IMG/VR virus record: IMGVR_UViG_3300025301_000040
Span: 1-38,035 of that record
Length of the DNA stretch: 38,035 bases
Reading direction: 5' to 3' (one strand)
From: a virus
The translations under genes were made by a program, and so were the position numbers. Below the pieces are notes generated by a model that made no database searches, was not told where the DNA came from, and saw nothing but the letters and a program-made list of their open reading frames with translations. The first letter of the stretch is position 1. Each line of letters opens with the position of its first letter. Positions 16,488 to 24,647 of the stretch are shown here, piece by piece.

Positions 16488-16992
16488 CTTTACGTCGCGC
16501 TTCGTTGAATCGCCTACCGGCTTCTCGATTCTCTCGTAGGTGCTTATCGCACTGAGCAGTACTTCCGCTAGCTAATGGCTTGCCGCATTGCACACAGACA
16601 CCATTAGCTTTGCGCGTGGCGTAAATAGAACTAACTCGGATAGACTCGGATTTCCGATGAGCAAGGCACTTGGACTTGCCAGCCCCTGACTGAAAGCAAC
16701 CAGGAACTGTACACCACCCTAGTCGTCGTTTTAGCGACTGTATGCCCTCTTTCGGCCAATGTGAACGCCGAGCGTATGTTGCTTGTTGCTTCTCAGTCAT
16801 CGCATCCCAACGAGCAAGGATTTCATCTGGATGTCGCCAGCGATGGTCATAGCGGCAGATATGATATTTCACTACTAACTGACGTACACGCTCACGCGTA
16901 ATACCAAGTATCTCTCCCGCTGCTGCCAGCGTTTTCTCTGGGAATAGAGCGGCCTCTACGTCCTCTTTGGTATAGTGGGCTAAGTGCGGCAC
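16465..16992 (-). CDS. Sigma-region-4-like HTH protein with two zinc knuckles
   Basis: A 175-aa protein, GTG start at 16992 behind AAGGAG. Residues 21-43 are a helix-turn-helix ending GITRERVRQL, the signature form of sigma-70 region 4. Two C/H clusters of the same type follow: C94-x4-C99-x9-C109-x2-H112 and C133-x2-C136-x11-C148-x2-H151, then a basic helix. No sigma region 2 is present, so it is not a full sigma factor. It could redirect host RNA polymerase or act as a regulator of late genes. It is the last gene of the early leftward block. Function is inferred from the HTH. Confidence 0.7.
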   Translation of the reverse strand: MPHLAHYTKEDVEAALFPEKTLAAAGEILGITRERVRQLVVKYHICRYDHRWRHPDEILARWDAMTEKQQATYARRSHWPKEGIQSLKRRLGWCTVPGCFQSGAGKSKCLAHRKSESIRVSSIYATRKANGVCVQCGKPLASGSTAQCDKHLRENREAGRRFNEARRKATSYAYR

Positions 16993-17001
16993 ACCTTCTC
17001 C

Positions 17002-17220
17002 TTAGTTATACTGCCGATGCCAAGTATGGAGACTAGCTTCTTGACGCTTTTGCCACTCTAAGTTCTTCTCGATGGCCCCATAGGCTCCAACGGTGTATTG
17101 CCACGTAGCGGCGGCAAGGCCCTTATGAGTGTGACGTTCGTTCATATAAAGTGCCCCACAGGCGGGACACTGGATAGCGAGAGGTATGGTTCTGATGTCT
17201 CGCGATTTACTGTCAGTCAT
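17002..17220 (-). CDS. Small hypothetical protein with one CxxC
   Basis: A 72-aa protein, ATG 17220 behind GAGGAG. One C-x2-C (CPACGALYMNERH, about 18-30) with His nearby could make a half zinc site. The C-terminal half is helical and Trp/Gln-rich. Lies 9 nt before the HTH gene and 14 nt after the helicase-loader gene. Not recognised. Confidence 0.55.
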   Translation of the reverse strand: MTDSKSRDIRTIPLAIQCPACGALYMNERHTHKGLAAATWQYTVGAYGAIEKNLEWQKRQEASLHTWHRQYN

Positions 17221-17234
17221 GTAGCTCCTCTACT

Positions 17235-18074
17235 TTACAAAGGGGTATCGCTTCGTTCCATTCTGTAGTCAGTTACCCAGTCTGGAATGACAACCACCTT
17301 AGTGTCTCCCGTGTTTTCGCCAAAGAGCCGAGAACCGATGCGGTCATATCCGACTTGATTGAACCAGCCCATTTGTCTATTGGTGGTGATTATGGTCGGC
17401 TTCCCGTTCGTCTGACGATAGTCAATGACCGAGAGTATCTCTTGCTCAGTGAACGCCGATGGCTTCTCGCCTCCTAACTCATCCAGCCAGAGTGGACGTG
17501 CTGTTTGGAGCGTAAATCGGAGAATGTCCCTGCGGTCTTCGCTTTGGTCTGCAGGGGGTTGAAGCGCCCGCATGAGTGCAGGCACCCGCTCTAGACGCAC
17601 ACGAGCATTGGCAGCTAAATATACACGGCAGATTGCTTCAGCTAAGTGTGACTTACCCGTGCCCGTGCCATCAGAAACCAGTACAAGCGTAGGTGGCGGT
17701 GTTGCGTCCTTCTCTACCATGGCATGGGCGGCGTTGTAAGCTTCTTCAGTGCCATGTCGGATATTGAAGTTCTCGAACGTTTTTGGTGGGCGTAGTTGTG
17801 ATGTCGGCGCTAGTCTTGACCAGTCAAATGCAGCCAGGACTTGCGCCCGTGCGTTAGCGTCACACTTACACTGCAGAGCGTTTGCTTCGTGCGCCCTCGA
17901 CAGACCCAACCGTTCAACAACTAAGTCCCATACCCCAGGTATGTGCATGTTCAACATGCCACACCCTGACCCTGGCATGTGCTTGCCGCTCTCAGACCGT
18001 TCTTCGTGGTACGCCCAGGCAGGCATAGGTTGTTTCAGGTTACTTACTAACGGGGTGAAAATAGAGCTATCCAA
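17235..18074 (-). CDS. DnaC/IstB-like AAA+ helicase loader
   Basis: A 279-aa ATPase. Walker A is at 135-142 (DGTGTGKS, followed by HLAEAI), Walker B at 195-200 (LWLDEL), sensor 1 at 230-232 (TTN), and Arg candidates R245 and R249 (DRIGSRLFG). This is the DnaC/DnaI/DnaA-like arrangement and normal family length. The N-terminus has a Cys group (C38, C69, C71) that may bind zinc. TTG 18074 is the best start: GGGAGG lies 9 nt before it and the frame overlaps the upstream stop by 8 nt. It probably loads the host replicative helicase, since the phage has no visible helicase or primase. Confidence 0.85.
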   Translation of the reverse strand: MDSSIFTPLVSNLKQPMPAWAYHEERSESGKHMPGSGCGMLNMHIPGVWDLVVERLGLSRAHEANALQCKCDANARAQVLAAFDWSRLAPTSQLRPPKTFENFNIRHGTEEAYNAAHAMVEKDATPPPTLVLVSDGTGTGKSHLAEAICRVYLAANARVRLERVPALMRALQPPADQSEDRRDILRFTLQTARPLWLDELGGEKPSAFTEQEILSVIDYRQTNGKPTIITTNRQMGWFNQVGYDRIGSRLFGENTGDTKVVVIPDWVTDYRMERSDTPL

Positions 18075-19272
18075 CTTGTGTTCCCTCCCAGTAGTTATCC
18101 ATTATCGGGTGTGAAGTCTTTCCAGATTTCACGTTATAAGTCTTGGGAATGTAGAGTGAGTTGGCCAGCCCGCGTTGATGCGCCCTTACGAACTCTACGG
18201 TGTCACGATAGGTGCCGTCGCCGAGCTTGTGTCGCCCGAACCGCAAGTGACCCATTACGTCATACCGATACGAATGCTGATTACCTATCTGACCCTTTGT
18301 ACCACCCGTGACTAGCGAGAAGCGCGGCTCCACCTGTACGACGTGCCACGGCTGCGGGATAACGCCAGCCCGTGTGGCCCTGCGCCGCTCCGACCGTCCG
18401 GCATCAATTCTGACGACGTGGATACCCTTCGCCATGATGTAGGTCAGTGTCCAAAAGAAAAGGTTCGCGAGGTGTAGAGCCTGCCGCTCATACCATCCGA
18501 CGTACCGCCCTGGCCGGTCTAATCCCTCGCCGAAGAATACCCACCCGCCCTGGCTAGGGTGTTCGATATCTACCTCATGCTCTTCGACCGGGTACACGCT
18601 AGCGTCAACCGTTTCGTAAATAGCCCGTAGGGAACCGAACACCCTGCCGGTCGATAACTCCACTTGGAAAGCCTCGTCCGTATAGAACTCAGGAGATGCG
18701 GGGTCGCCCTCGACGTAGAAAGCGACGCACTGAATTGCGGGCCTCAGGGTACGTTCGCCCCACTCCACATAGCCGTTAGGAACGACGTTATCAACAGGTG
18801 CGTTTTGGATGAAAAACCCGCGCAGATACTTGTCATCCCTGCCGGGCTCTTGCTCGCTTATCTGGATTGGCTCGTCGAACTCCATCCAGTATTGGTCGAA
18901 CGGAAGCCGGAGGAGTTTCCGGTAGCTGTCCGGTACAGACGAACCAGCGTCTTGAAACTGGCGCATCTGCGCGGCGCTGAATATCATCCGCTTCGTATTG
19001 GGGTCGTCCAGCAGCGAGAGGATATAGGCGGCCCGCTTGCGGCTGTATACGTAGTCAGCCTCAGCGCGGCGTTCGTTAGGCCGCATCAACGTAGCGTGCC
19101 CTTCGGTCACCTTTGAGGAGGACTCGATATCATCGTGACCTCCTGATGGCCAGAAGGACGAAGCCGTTGCCCGCGCGTTGTAGGTCTTCGGGTCTAGTGC
19201 AGCGTGCCAGCCCCTGTCAGGGATGGCGGTGTAAGTCAGAAGCCTAAGTCGTAGTTCGTCGAAGTAACTCAT
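18067..19272 (-). CDS. Conserved-type phage hypothetical, 401 aa
   Basis: ATG 19272 behind AGGAGG. Not assigned. The N-terminal 250 residues are mixed alpha/beta (RKLLRLPFDQYWMEFDEP is prominent). The C-terminal 110 residues have the order 'R-R-x-x-R-x-G-x-x-P-x-P-W', 'SYRYDVMGHLRFGRH', 'VEFVRAHQRGLANSLYIPK'. That recalls the 'V-R-G-H-W-R ... I-W-I-x-P-x-x-K-G' ending of a family of unknown function in actinophages and related prophages. It lies among replication genes. DNA binding via the basic C-terminal part is possible but not shown. Confidence 0.6.
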   Translation of the reverse strand: MSYFDELRLRLLTYTAIPDRGWHAALDPKTYNARATASSFWPSGGHDDIESSSKVTEGHATLMRPNERRAEADYVYSRKRAAYILSLLDDPNTKRMIFSAAQMRQFQDAGSSVPDSYRKLLRLPFDQYWMEFDEPIQISEQEPGRDDKYLRGFFIQNAPVDNVVPNGYVEWGERTLRPAIQCVAFYVEGDPASPEFYTDEAFQVELSTGRVFGSLRAIYETVDASVYPVEEHEVDIEHPSQGGWVFFGEGLDRPGRYVGWYERQALHLANLFFWTLTYIMAKGIHVVRIDAGRSERRRATRAGVIPQPWHVVQVEPRFSLVTGGTKGQIGNQHSYRYDVMGHLRFGRHKLGDGTYRDTVEFVRAHQRGLANSLYIPKTYNVKSGKTSHPIMDNYWEGTQVG

Positions 19273-19274
19273 GG

Positions 19275-19427
19275 TTATTCCTCCTGACGTGCCCTATCGG
19301 CGCAGTTACCACACATACGGTACCCGTCATCCACCGTGACATTTCCCGCACCACACCACCGACATATGCTGTTCGGTATCAGGTAGTCCGAGCCGTCATC
19401 CTCAATTTCGATAATGCGGTAACTCAT
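19275..19427 (-). CDS. 50-aa zinc-ribbon protein
   Basis: Short frame filling the gap exactly: ATG 19427 overlaps the upstream stop (TAATG), and its 3' end carries AGGAGG, the ribosome site of the next gene. A compact four-Cys ribbon (CRWC near 22-25, CGNC near 39-42) occupies the second half, and the first half is acidic. The spacing C-x2-C-x13-C-x2-C is right for zinc. No partner known. Confidence 0.65.
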   Translation of the reverse strand: MSYRIIEIEDDGSDYLIPNSICRWCGAGNVTVDDGYRMCGNCADRARQEE

Positions 19428-19621
19428 TAGTTGTCCTCCTGCGCTATAACCATATCTGCGTCTGGGGGCCAGCCGTCCTCAGTGCCTCCACCATTGAGCC
19501 ATGCCACGCGAGCGGCTGCCTCAGTCGTAGTACCGTAGTCACTTTCGGCGTGCCATTGTCCATTCGGTTCATAGAACCCGACAGTCCAGAGGTCGGGTTC
19601 AGAACGGATATATACCCACAT
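19427..19621 (-). CDS. Small phage protein of the 'WVYIRSEPxLWTVG' type
   Basis: A 64-aa protein. The start MWVYIRSEPDLWTVGFYEP and the later 'AAARVAWLNGG' match a small phage family met often in environmental and actinobacterial phages, with no known function. Its TAA overlaps the next ATG. Trp/Tyr-rich, probably a small single-domain fold. Confidence 0.6.
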   Translation of the reverse strand: MWVYIRSEPDLWTVGFYEPNGQWHAESDYGTTTEAAARVAWLNGGGTEDGWPPDADMVIAQEDN

Positions 19622-19623
19622 GG

Positions 19624-19887
19624 TTACTCCTCGCCAGTCTCGGCATCTGTGCAGATGATGACTTGCCCTACGACATAGTGCGGTGACGCTAGCTCACTTG
19701 CCCTCCTGTTATGAGTAAGTCTCTCCAGCAGCCCCTCCTCATTTACATACATGGACGTACCGTCCGGCAGGCCGATGCGCTCGATGTACCCACCGACGTA
19801 GCCCTGAAGTTCCTTGAGGGTAAATGCCTTATCGTTGTCGGGATGAGCCGTAAACTCATACCCGCCTATTGTGATAACCGTTGCCAT
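19624..19887 (-). CDS. DUF3846-like protein
   Basis: An 87-aa protein with the pattern of DUF3846: FTLKELQGYVGGYIERI (about 22-38), then VNEEGLLERLTHNRRA (about 48-63) and a closing strand near VVGQVIIC. These small proteins are common in phages and plasmids; function unknown. Coupled by TAATG to the upstream gene. Length and motif order are complete. Confidence 0.7.
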   Translation of the reverse strand: MATVITIGGYEFTAHPDNDKAFTLKELQGYVGGYIERIGLPDGTSMYVNEEGLLERLTHNRRASELASPHYVVGQVIICTDAETGEE

Positions 19888-20411
19888 TACGCGCCCCCCT
19901 CTTCTAGCCTGAGGCGCTTCTTGCGCTCACGTTGATATTCTCTTGAACGTACTCGGTTAGCCTCACGTTTCTGAAATCTTGCAAGACGCGCTGCCGCAAG
20001 GTCTTTCCAAGCCGATGCGGACTCCAGTGTCCTAGCCCAAATTGGTCTTGTTTCCACTCCAAGGACATTGCAATCCACATATTCGCAACTGCATCTAGAC
20101 CCATTCGGTCTACCTGTCGGCGAATGGTGCGACCTGTTGACCCAATTCTCAGCGAAGCCATCTTCATACCATGGCAGCGTCTGGGGCCTTGTATTGTCCA
20201 TGCGGCTGGGTATGTTTGAATAACCGACTCGCTCGATAGGGGTGAATTTAGTAGCACCCAGAATTTCTAATCCGCTTTGTGGGCGGAGAGCTATCTCATC
20301 CACTGTGCGACCCGTGAGATTGACCGTGACCCACGACAATCCTTGCGACGCTGGGATGATGCAGAACAACTGGGGCTGCCCCATATGTCTATCTCGATAG
20401 TCATAATGCAT
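19887..20411 (-). CDS. Hypothetical protein with basic helical C-terminus
   Basis: A 174-aa protein, ATG 20411. The first 70 residues are beta-rich, the middle has CSCEYVDC (about 107-114), a possible metal site, and the last 40 residues are a very basic helix (KREANRVRSREYQRERKKR). A competing frame on the same strand (19904-20257) lacks neighbours' coupling and is taken as a shadow. The basic end suggests nucleic-acid contact. Not recognised. Confidence 0.55.
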   Translation of the reverse strand: MHYDYRDRHMGQPQLFCIIPASQGLSWVTVNLTGRTVDEIALRPQSGLEILGATKFTPIERVGYSNIPSRMDNTRPQTLPWYEDGFAENWVNRSHHSPTGRPNGSRCSCEYVDCNVLGVETRPIWARTLESASAWKDLAAARLARFQKREANRVRSREYQRERKKRLRLEEGGA

Positions 20412-20434
20412 TACGCTTTTCTCCGTTCTACTTA

Positions 20435-20800
20435 CTACAGGAACAGAATGCCCTGTAGTGCGTCCTCGCGTTTCCAGTGGGCGTCTGGCAGGACTAACTG
20501 CTCGCCATGCCCAAAGTTTTTCTTATATGCCTTGCGATGAAAGTCACCTAAAGTTGCCTGGATACGTCGCACCCCCTTCCTATCCTTTATATAGATAACG
20601 ACCAGCGAGGAGTCATCCCCATCTGACTCTTGCTCAAGTGCATTGATGGCAGTGACATCTATCGCCCATGCACCAAGCTTATTGAGGTGGTGGCGAGTCA
20701 TGTCAGCTAGCCCATGGCGAACATACTGAACGCCTTCCGTATCTTCATTGACGCGAATCTCGCCGATGCACTGTTGGTTAGCATTGAAGATACGTGTCAT
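20435..20800 (-). CDS. Hypothetical protein, 121 aa
   Basis: ATG 20800 overlaps the RuvC-like stop (ATGA) with AAGGAG upstream. Mixed alpha/beta, with a central strand pair (SLVVIYIKDRKGVRRIQATLG) and no clear motif. Probably co-translated with the resolvase. Function unknown. Confidence 0.55.
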   Translation of the reverse strand: MTRIFNANQQCIGEIRVNEDTEGVQYVRHGLADMTRHHLNKLGAWAIDVTAINALEQESDGDDSSLVVIYIKDRKGVRRIQATLGDFHRKAYKKNFGHGEQLVLPDAHWKREDALQGILFL

Positions 20801-21276
20801 AGACCTAACTCCTTTAGTCCATATAAGGCGATGAGCAGGGCATCGGCACTCCAGTGATGCACGTTTATGTTCGGGAACAACTGCTGCGCGCGGCGCTTAG
20901 AGATATTCTTATCTCCTCCTGTGCGGCAATCCATTACCCCTTGCCATTTCTGAGGGGTCACCTCAGTGAAGGGGATGCTTGCAGCCGTCAAAGCCATAAG
21001 AAGCATCCCGTAGTTGCGCCCGAAGTTAAACGTCGAACTTACACCCTGGCCTGGCATTGCATGAACCTTCTCGATGAAGGCATGACTGAGCGCCAATTCC
21101 CGGTAAGAATGTTGCAGATTGTATGCCTGCCACCGAAGACCACCATGATGCAGCGCGTCCCAGATATCCATCTCGGTCTCAGGCATCTTCCAGACCTGGG
21201 CGGGGATAGCATGGTCATCGGTGTCCAGCAACGCCAGCCCGCCATTCTTGCCAGGGTCGATGCCAAGAATCTTCAT
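20797..21276 (-). CDS. RuvC-like Holliday-junction resolvase
   Basis: A 159-aa protein of the normal RuvC length. Motifs in order are the first strand IDPG with D7, E69 (FIEKVHAMPGQG with SSTFNFGRNYG following), PQKWQ near 108, and a final H140/H141-x3-D145 (ADALLIALYG). D7, E69 and D145 are the expected metal ligands of the RNase H-like fold. It would cut four-way junctions made by phage recombination or before packaging. ATGA overlap on both sides places it firmly in the early operon with the nuclease. Confidence 0.85.
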   Translation of the reverse strand: MKILGIDPGKNGGLALLDTDDHAIPAQVWKMPETEMDIWDALHHGGLRWQAYNLQHSYRELALSHAFIEKVHAMPGQGVSSTFNFGRNYGMLLMALTAASIPFTEVTPQKWQGVMDCRTGGDKNISKRRAQQLFPNINVHHWSADALLIALYGLKELGL

Positions 21277-21605
21277 GGTGTAACTTCCACGTTCTTGTAC
21301 ACAACGTCTATGGGAAATGACAGGTCAAAGTTGGGTGGCGCATTGAATACGAGTAACTTGTCACCCTCATGCGACGTATGGAAGTTATATCCATGCGTCC
21401 TTCCATAGCGGCGAATCCTATTCTGGATGCCACAGGCGTAGCGGCTACCGTTTGGCTGGTAGTAATGCTTGCCAGGACAATCAACTGAGAATCCTGACCC
21501 GACATCTAAGCCAAGGGCAGCAGCCAAATACTCGTTTGAGATTCCCCGGTGCGAGGTAGGAAATGCCTCCATGAAATGCTTCCCCGTGATATTGGTTACC
21601 TCCAT
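21273..21605 (-). CDS. Hypothetical protein, 110 aa
   Basis: ATG 21605 lies inside the end of the upstream gene (10-nt overlap), and its end overlaps the resolvase start (ATGA). It has a helix with 'ISNEYLAAALGLDVG' and a basic segment (QNRIRRYGRTHGYNFH) which could contact DNA. Cys42 and C58 are too far apart for an obvious zinc site. Its place between a possible ssDNA-binding protein and the resolvase suggests a recombination helper, but that is inference. Confidence 0.55.
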   Translation of the reverse strand: MEVTNITGKHFMEAFPTSHRGISNEYLAAALGLDVGSGFSVDCPGKHYYQPNGSRYACGIQNRIRRYGRTHGYNFHTSHEGDKLLVFNAPPNFDLSFPIDVVYKNVEVTP

Positions 21606-22186
21606 GAGATTTCCTCGCCCTCCTCAGTAAACCTTTCCTCGCTTTCCTCAGCCGACTCTAAGTCACTTGGCGCGGGCGTATTCTGGATACGGGAGATGAC
21701 GTGGTAGAACCACTTGTCCCAATCTTCTATGGTGGCATCGGACTTTTTAGTTGCAGCCTTTGCTGCTACCTGCCGCTCAATGCTGTCGCGTGTAGGGTCT
21801 ATGTATACAGGTGCAGGCACCGTTGATGACTCGCGTGGTGATTCAGTAGGCGTAATCGCTGTAGGCGTAATTTCGTCTATCGAGGGTGGAATAAAGGGAG
21901 TCGGAGCCATACCCTCATCGGCCAGACTTACGAAACGCCACTTCCAATGCCAGGGAGTGTCACCCTTATAACTCTCTTTGACTTTGCCATTGGTACGCAT
22001 GACGAGCATCTTGGGCGTACCGTCAAAGTTACTACCGACCTCAGCCGGGACGTAAAGCATAAGAGGAAAGTTGGAGCGCATAGCTGGACAGTCCAACTCC
22101 AACTTGTAGTCCATCTCCCCGTTGTTGTTGTAAGTTTCCGTCTTACCCTTCAGCGTTACCGTAGCGGTCATATATGTGTCTGCCAT
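21596..22186 (-). CDS. Possible single-stranded-DNA-binding protein
   Basis: A 196-aa protein. ATG 22186 overlaps the nuclease stop (TAATG), so it is chosen over a 27-residue upstream extension. The first 80 residues are five or so beta strands with aromatic residues (TATVTLKGKTETY, YKLELDC, WHWKWRFVSL), compatible with an OB fold. About 90-125 is a Pro/Thr/Ser linker and the last 30 residues are acidic (Glu-rich, ending SWR). An OB domain plus acidic tail next to an exonuclease is the usual look of phage SSBs. No homology was recognised, so this is inference. Confidence 0.5.
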   Translation of the reverse strand: MADTYMTATVTLKGKTETYNNNGEMDYKLELDCPAMRSNFPLMLYVPAEVGSNFDGTPKMLVMRTNGKVKESYKGDTPWHWKWRFVSLADEGMAPTPFIPPSIDEITPTAITPTESPRESSTVPAPVYIDPTRDSIERQVAAKAATKKSDATIEDWDKWFYHVISRIQNTPAPSDLESAEESEERFTEEGEEISWR

Positions 22187-23007
22187 TAGGCTCCCCCTAT
22201 CTCGGTGAACAATTTCTTCGCGCTTGCTAACGGATGGGACAGTATGTACTGGGCTAAAGCTACCCATTCCTCCTGTGCTCTATAAAGGTCGGTAACGTGA
22301 TGCGCTGTTAGGTGCGGCCCATCGTCATCCTCTGTAAATTGCAGGATGAAGGCAGCAGCAACTTGCTCATCGAAGCGTTGCTCAATCATCTGGGCATAGG
22401 CTCCTAATTGGAGCCAGTATTCGGGATAGATGTGCTTGGCCCGCTTGATGTCAATCAATACAAGCCGGTTATCGCCGTAAGTAGTTCGCGCCAGAATATC
22501 GAAGGTGCCCCCTACACCTAAGCCAAAGTCTACCACAGGTATCTCAATCTTCTCAACAGCCATCCCGTTAGCGGCAAGCCACTCGTTGAGCATGATGACT
22601 TCACGGTTCCATTTCTCTGGGGTAACTCCCCCTTCAAACGAGTCCGCGATGACTGCGTGTAACTCAGTGCCCTCATCTCTGGCATCAGTTCGTGATGCAG
22701 CGGCTAGCGCCTTAGCACTTATCTCCTCAATCACAGCGTCGGAGGGCACACCACCTCCTGCATTCCCGAAGTCTCTTGTACCAGCAATCACCGCTCGATA
22801 CTTTTCGTCCATCAGGTTCTGCATCCAGCCAACTAACCCAGGCTTGGGGATAACTCTGCCTATAACCGTAGTTACGCTAGGCATAGGCTCAACAGTTGTT
22901 CCATCATCGAACTCCACTTGATAGCGGTGCCCCTGGCCATACTTAACTCGCGAGACCGTGAAGCCCAGGCCGCCATTAGTTAGCTTATATTTGTAACTGT
23001 CAGTCAT
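22186..23007 (-). CDS. PD-(D/E)XK exonuclease, RecB/Cas4-like
   Basis: A 273-aa nuclease. The motif set is H117 (GTELHA), D170 (GGTFD), D186-x-K188 (VLIDIK) and Q200-x3-Y204 (LQLGAYA), the order of RecB/Cas4-type PD-(D/E)XK enzymes. The N-terminal 60 residues with PSVTTVIGRV are also normal for this group. It likely resects DNA ends for recombination or degrades host DNA. The downstream gene (possible SSB) is coupled by TAATG. No four-Cys iron-sulphur cluster is visible, so it is not a full Cas4. Confidence 0.85.
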   Translation of the reverse strand: MTDSYKYKLTNGGLGFTVSRVKYGQGHRYQVEFDDGTTVEPMPSVTTVIGRVIPKPGLVGWMQNLMDEKYRAVIAGTRDFGNAGGGVPSDAVIEEISAKALAAASRTDARDEGTELHAVIADSFEGGVTPEKWNREVIMLNEWLAANGMAVEKIEIPVVDFGLGVGGTFDILARTTYGDNRLVLIDIKRAKHIYPEYWLQLGAYAQMIEQRFDEQVAAAFILQFTEDDDGPHLTAHHVTDLYRAQEEWVALAQYILSHPLASAKKLFTEIGGA

Positions 23008-23035
23008 CTAAACAACTCCTTCTCCGTTCCTTTGG

Positions 23036-24634
23036 TTAGCCCTTCGACTCAATAACATAACTCAGCAGTCCCTCTATCGTCTGCCAGTCATCATCCTGCA
23101 TAGGGGACTCTACCTTTACCATCACCTCTGATGGATACACGCCATCTTTGGTGTCAAACCCAACGCAGATAGTGGCGTAGCGCAAGCCGCTTTCATAAAG
23201 CTGACGCGCTACCTCCCTGGTCGCATCCGGGTTATCAGGCGTGCCGTCGCAAATATGCACGAGCAAGACGTCATTGACCGTCTTAGCTTCCTGCTCAACG
23301 TAGAGGAGTGCCTCAGCGTCTGGTGTGAAGCCGCTCGATTTGATGTACTGGCCTTTTACAGCAAGATTACGGTCATTGTCGCCCGCTAGCTTATTACCAG
23401 CCTCAACCATACCAATAACAACGCCATGTTCTCGATGGTAGGTCATTACTGTCGCGTCGGTGAATAGTGCCGTTATCGCAGCAACGATATTCCACATCGT
23501 GTTCGCCCTGCCGTCGTGCATCGTGCTTGATGAGTTATCAACGAGCACGATGATTCTCGCTTGGTTGTGTTCGGGCGCTGCGAACACGCGAGTGTCGCCA
23601 TATCGCATACGGTAAATCTTCTTAGTGACTTTCCCATACTGACGGAGACGGTCAACAGACTGGCGCTTACCTTCGATATCTAACTTTACCCGCAACGCCT
23701 CCGACAGCGGATTCTCTACCTGCGCCGGAATAATCACGCGATAGTTATCTGGGGTAAAGATGGGAATGGGTACCTTGCGGCCACCCTTATCGTACTTCTC
23801 GCCATCCTGTTTGATTGAATCTAAGATAGCTGCGATTACATCGTTGTCAGCATCAGTGAGATAGTCGCTTAGCTTTTCCCCTTGGTCGCTGCCTTCGGGG
23901 CTATCACCATCAGGTTCATCGCTCTCGGAGTCATCAGTATCGGGGTCATCGCTAGTAACCTTGCTGTCCTGACTCTGACCGCCCTGCGATTCTCCCGTAT
24001 CGTCAGGTAAGTCATTCTCTGTATCAAGTTTGGCCTGTCTATCTTCAAACTCATGGATGAGTGCAGCATACTGTAACGCCGCTCGTACTCCTGCCACTTT
24101 ATCCTTTGACTGGACAGCCTCTTCGTAGGCTGGCAAAAATACCTTAGTCAGAACGTCAGCGCATTGAGTTGCCAGGGCTTCGTCGTTGATGCCATAAGCC
24201 CCTTTGTACTGAAGATTTATGACGGCTTCGTCATACCTGCCCTCGACAAGTCCCTGTAGTGCCGTGGCATAGCCTTGTGTAGGATGCTGTCCTGACATGT
24301 CTCTGCCATACCAGTCAGAAGCACGATGTTCGATGCGTTTGGTCTCGATGTAATCAAGTGAGTCACGGGTAGCATCATCGTCAATAACGCTATAAGGTAG
24401 CGTCAGCTTATCTATCCAAGACCAATGGCCCCATGCCGCATTGACTAATGACTGTTTCATCGACCACGTAGCCGAATCGGGCACGGAAATTGTCCCGTCA
24501 GCCATAGAAGGCGTGGCTTCTCTCCCGCCCTGTATTGTGCTATGGGCACCAGCAAGTATCCTTGAGATACCCGCTGCCGTTGCATAGTTACTTGGCCTAT
24601 CGAAGAAATCTAACTGGTCTTCGCTGTCCTGCAT
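23036..24634 (-). CDS. CobT-like VWA-domain protein
   Basis: A 532-aa protein. ATG 24634 is chosen because GGAGG is 5 nt before it; GTG 24658 would add 8 residues. Residues about 1-195 are helical, about 197-254 is a highly acidic Asp/Ser/Glu linker, and the C-terminus is a VWA domain with a complete MIDAS: D-x-S-x-S at 366-370, T437 (SGFTPD) and D463 (ICDG). Helix, acidic linker and VWA is the build of CobT and other partners of MoxR-type ATPases. The ATPase gene is directly upstream. The pair would act as a metal-dependent remodelling machine; its target is unknown. Confidence 0.8.
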   Translation of the reverse strand: MQDSEDQLDFFDRPSNYATAAGISRILAGAHSTIQGGREATPSMADGTISVPDSATWSMKQSLVNAAWGHWSWIDKLTLPYSVIDDDATRDSLDYIETKRIEHRASDWYGRDMSGQHPTQGYATALQGLVEGRYDEAVINLQYKGAYGINDEALATQCADVLTKVFLPAYEEAVQSKDKVAGVRAALQYAALIHEFEDRQAKLDTENDLPDDTGESQGGQSQDSKVTSDDPDTDDSESDEPDGDSPEGSDQGEKLSDYLTDADNDVIAAILDSIKQDGEKYDKGGRKVPIPIFTPDNYRVIIPAQVENPLSEALRVKLDIEGKRQSVDRLRQYGKVTKKIYRMRYGDTRVFAAPEHNQARIIVLVDNSSSTMHDGRANTMWNIVAAITALFTDATVMTYHREHGVVIGMVEAGNKLAGDNDRNLAVKGQYIKSSGFTPDAEALLYVEQEAKTVNDVLLVHICDGTPDNPDATREVARQLYESGLRYATICVGFDTKDGVYPSEVMVKVESPMQDDDWQTIEGLLSYVIESKG

Positions 24635-24647
24635 TGCATCCTCCATC

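Noticed and set aside
18664-19116. 150-codon rightward frame
   Set aside because: Antisense shadow of the 401-aa gene.
20854-21408. 184-codon rightward frame opposite the resolvase
   Set aside because: Antisense to RuvC-like and neighbouring genes that have motifs and couplings.
22187-22267. 27-residue extension of the possible ssDNA-binding protein
   Set aside because: Lies fully inside the nuclease gene; TAATG coupling at 22186 gives the better start.
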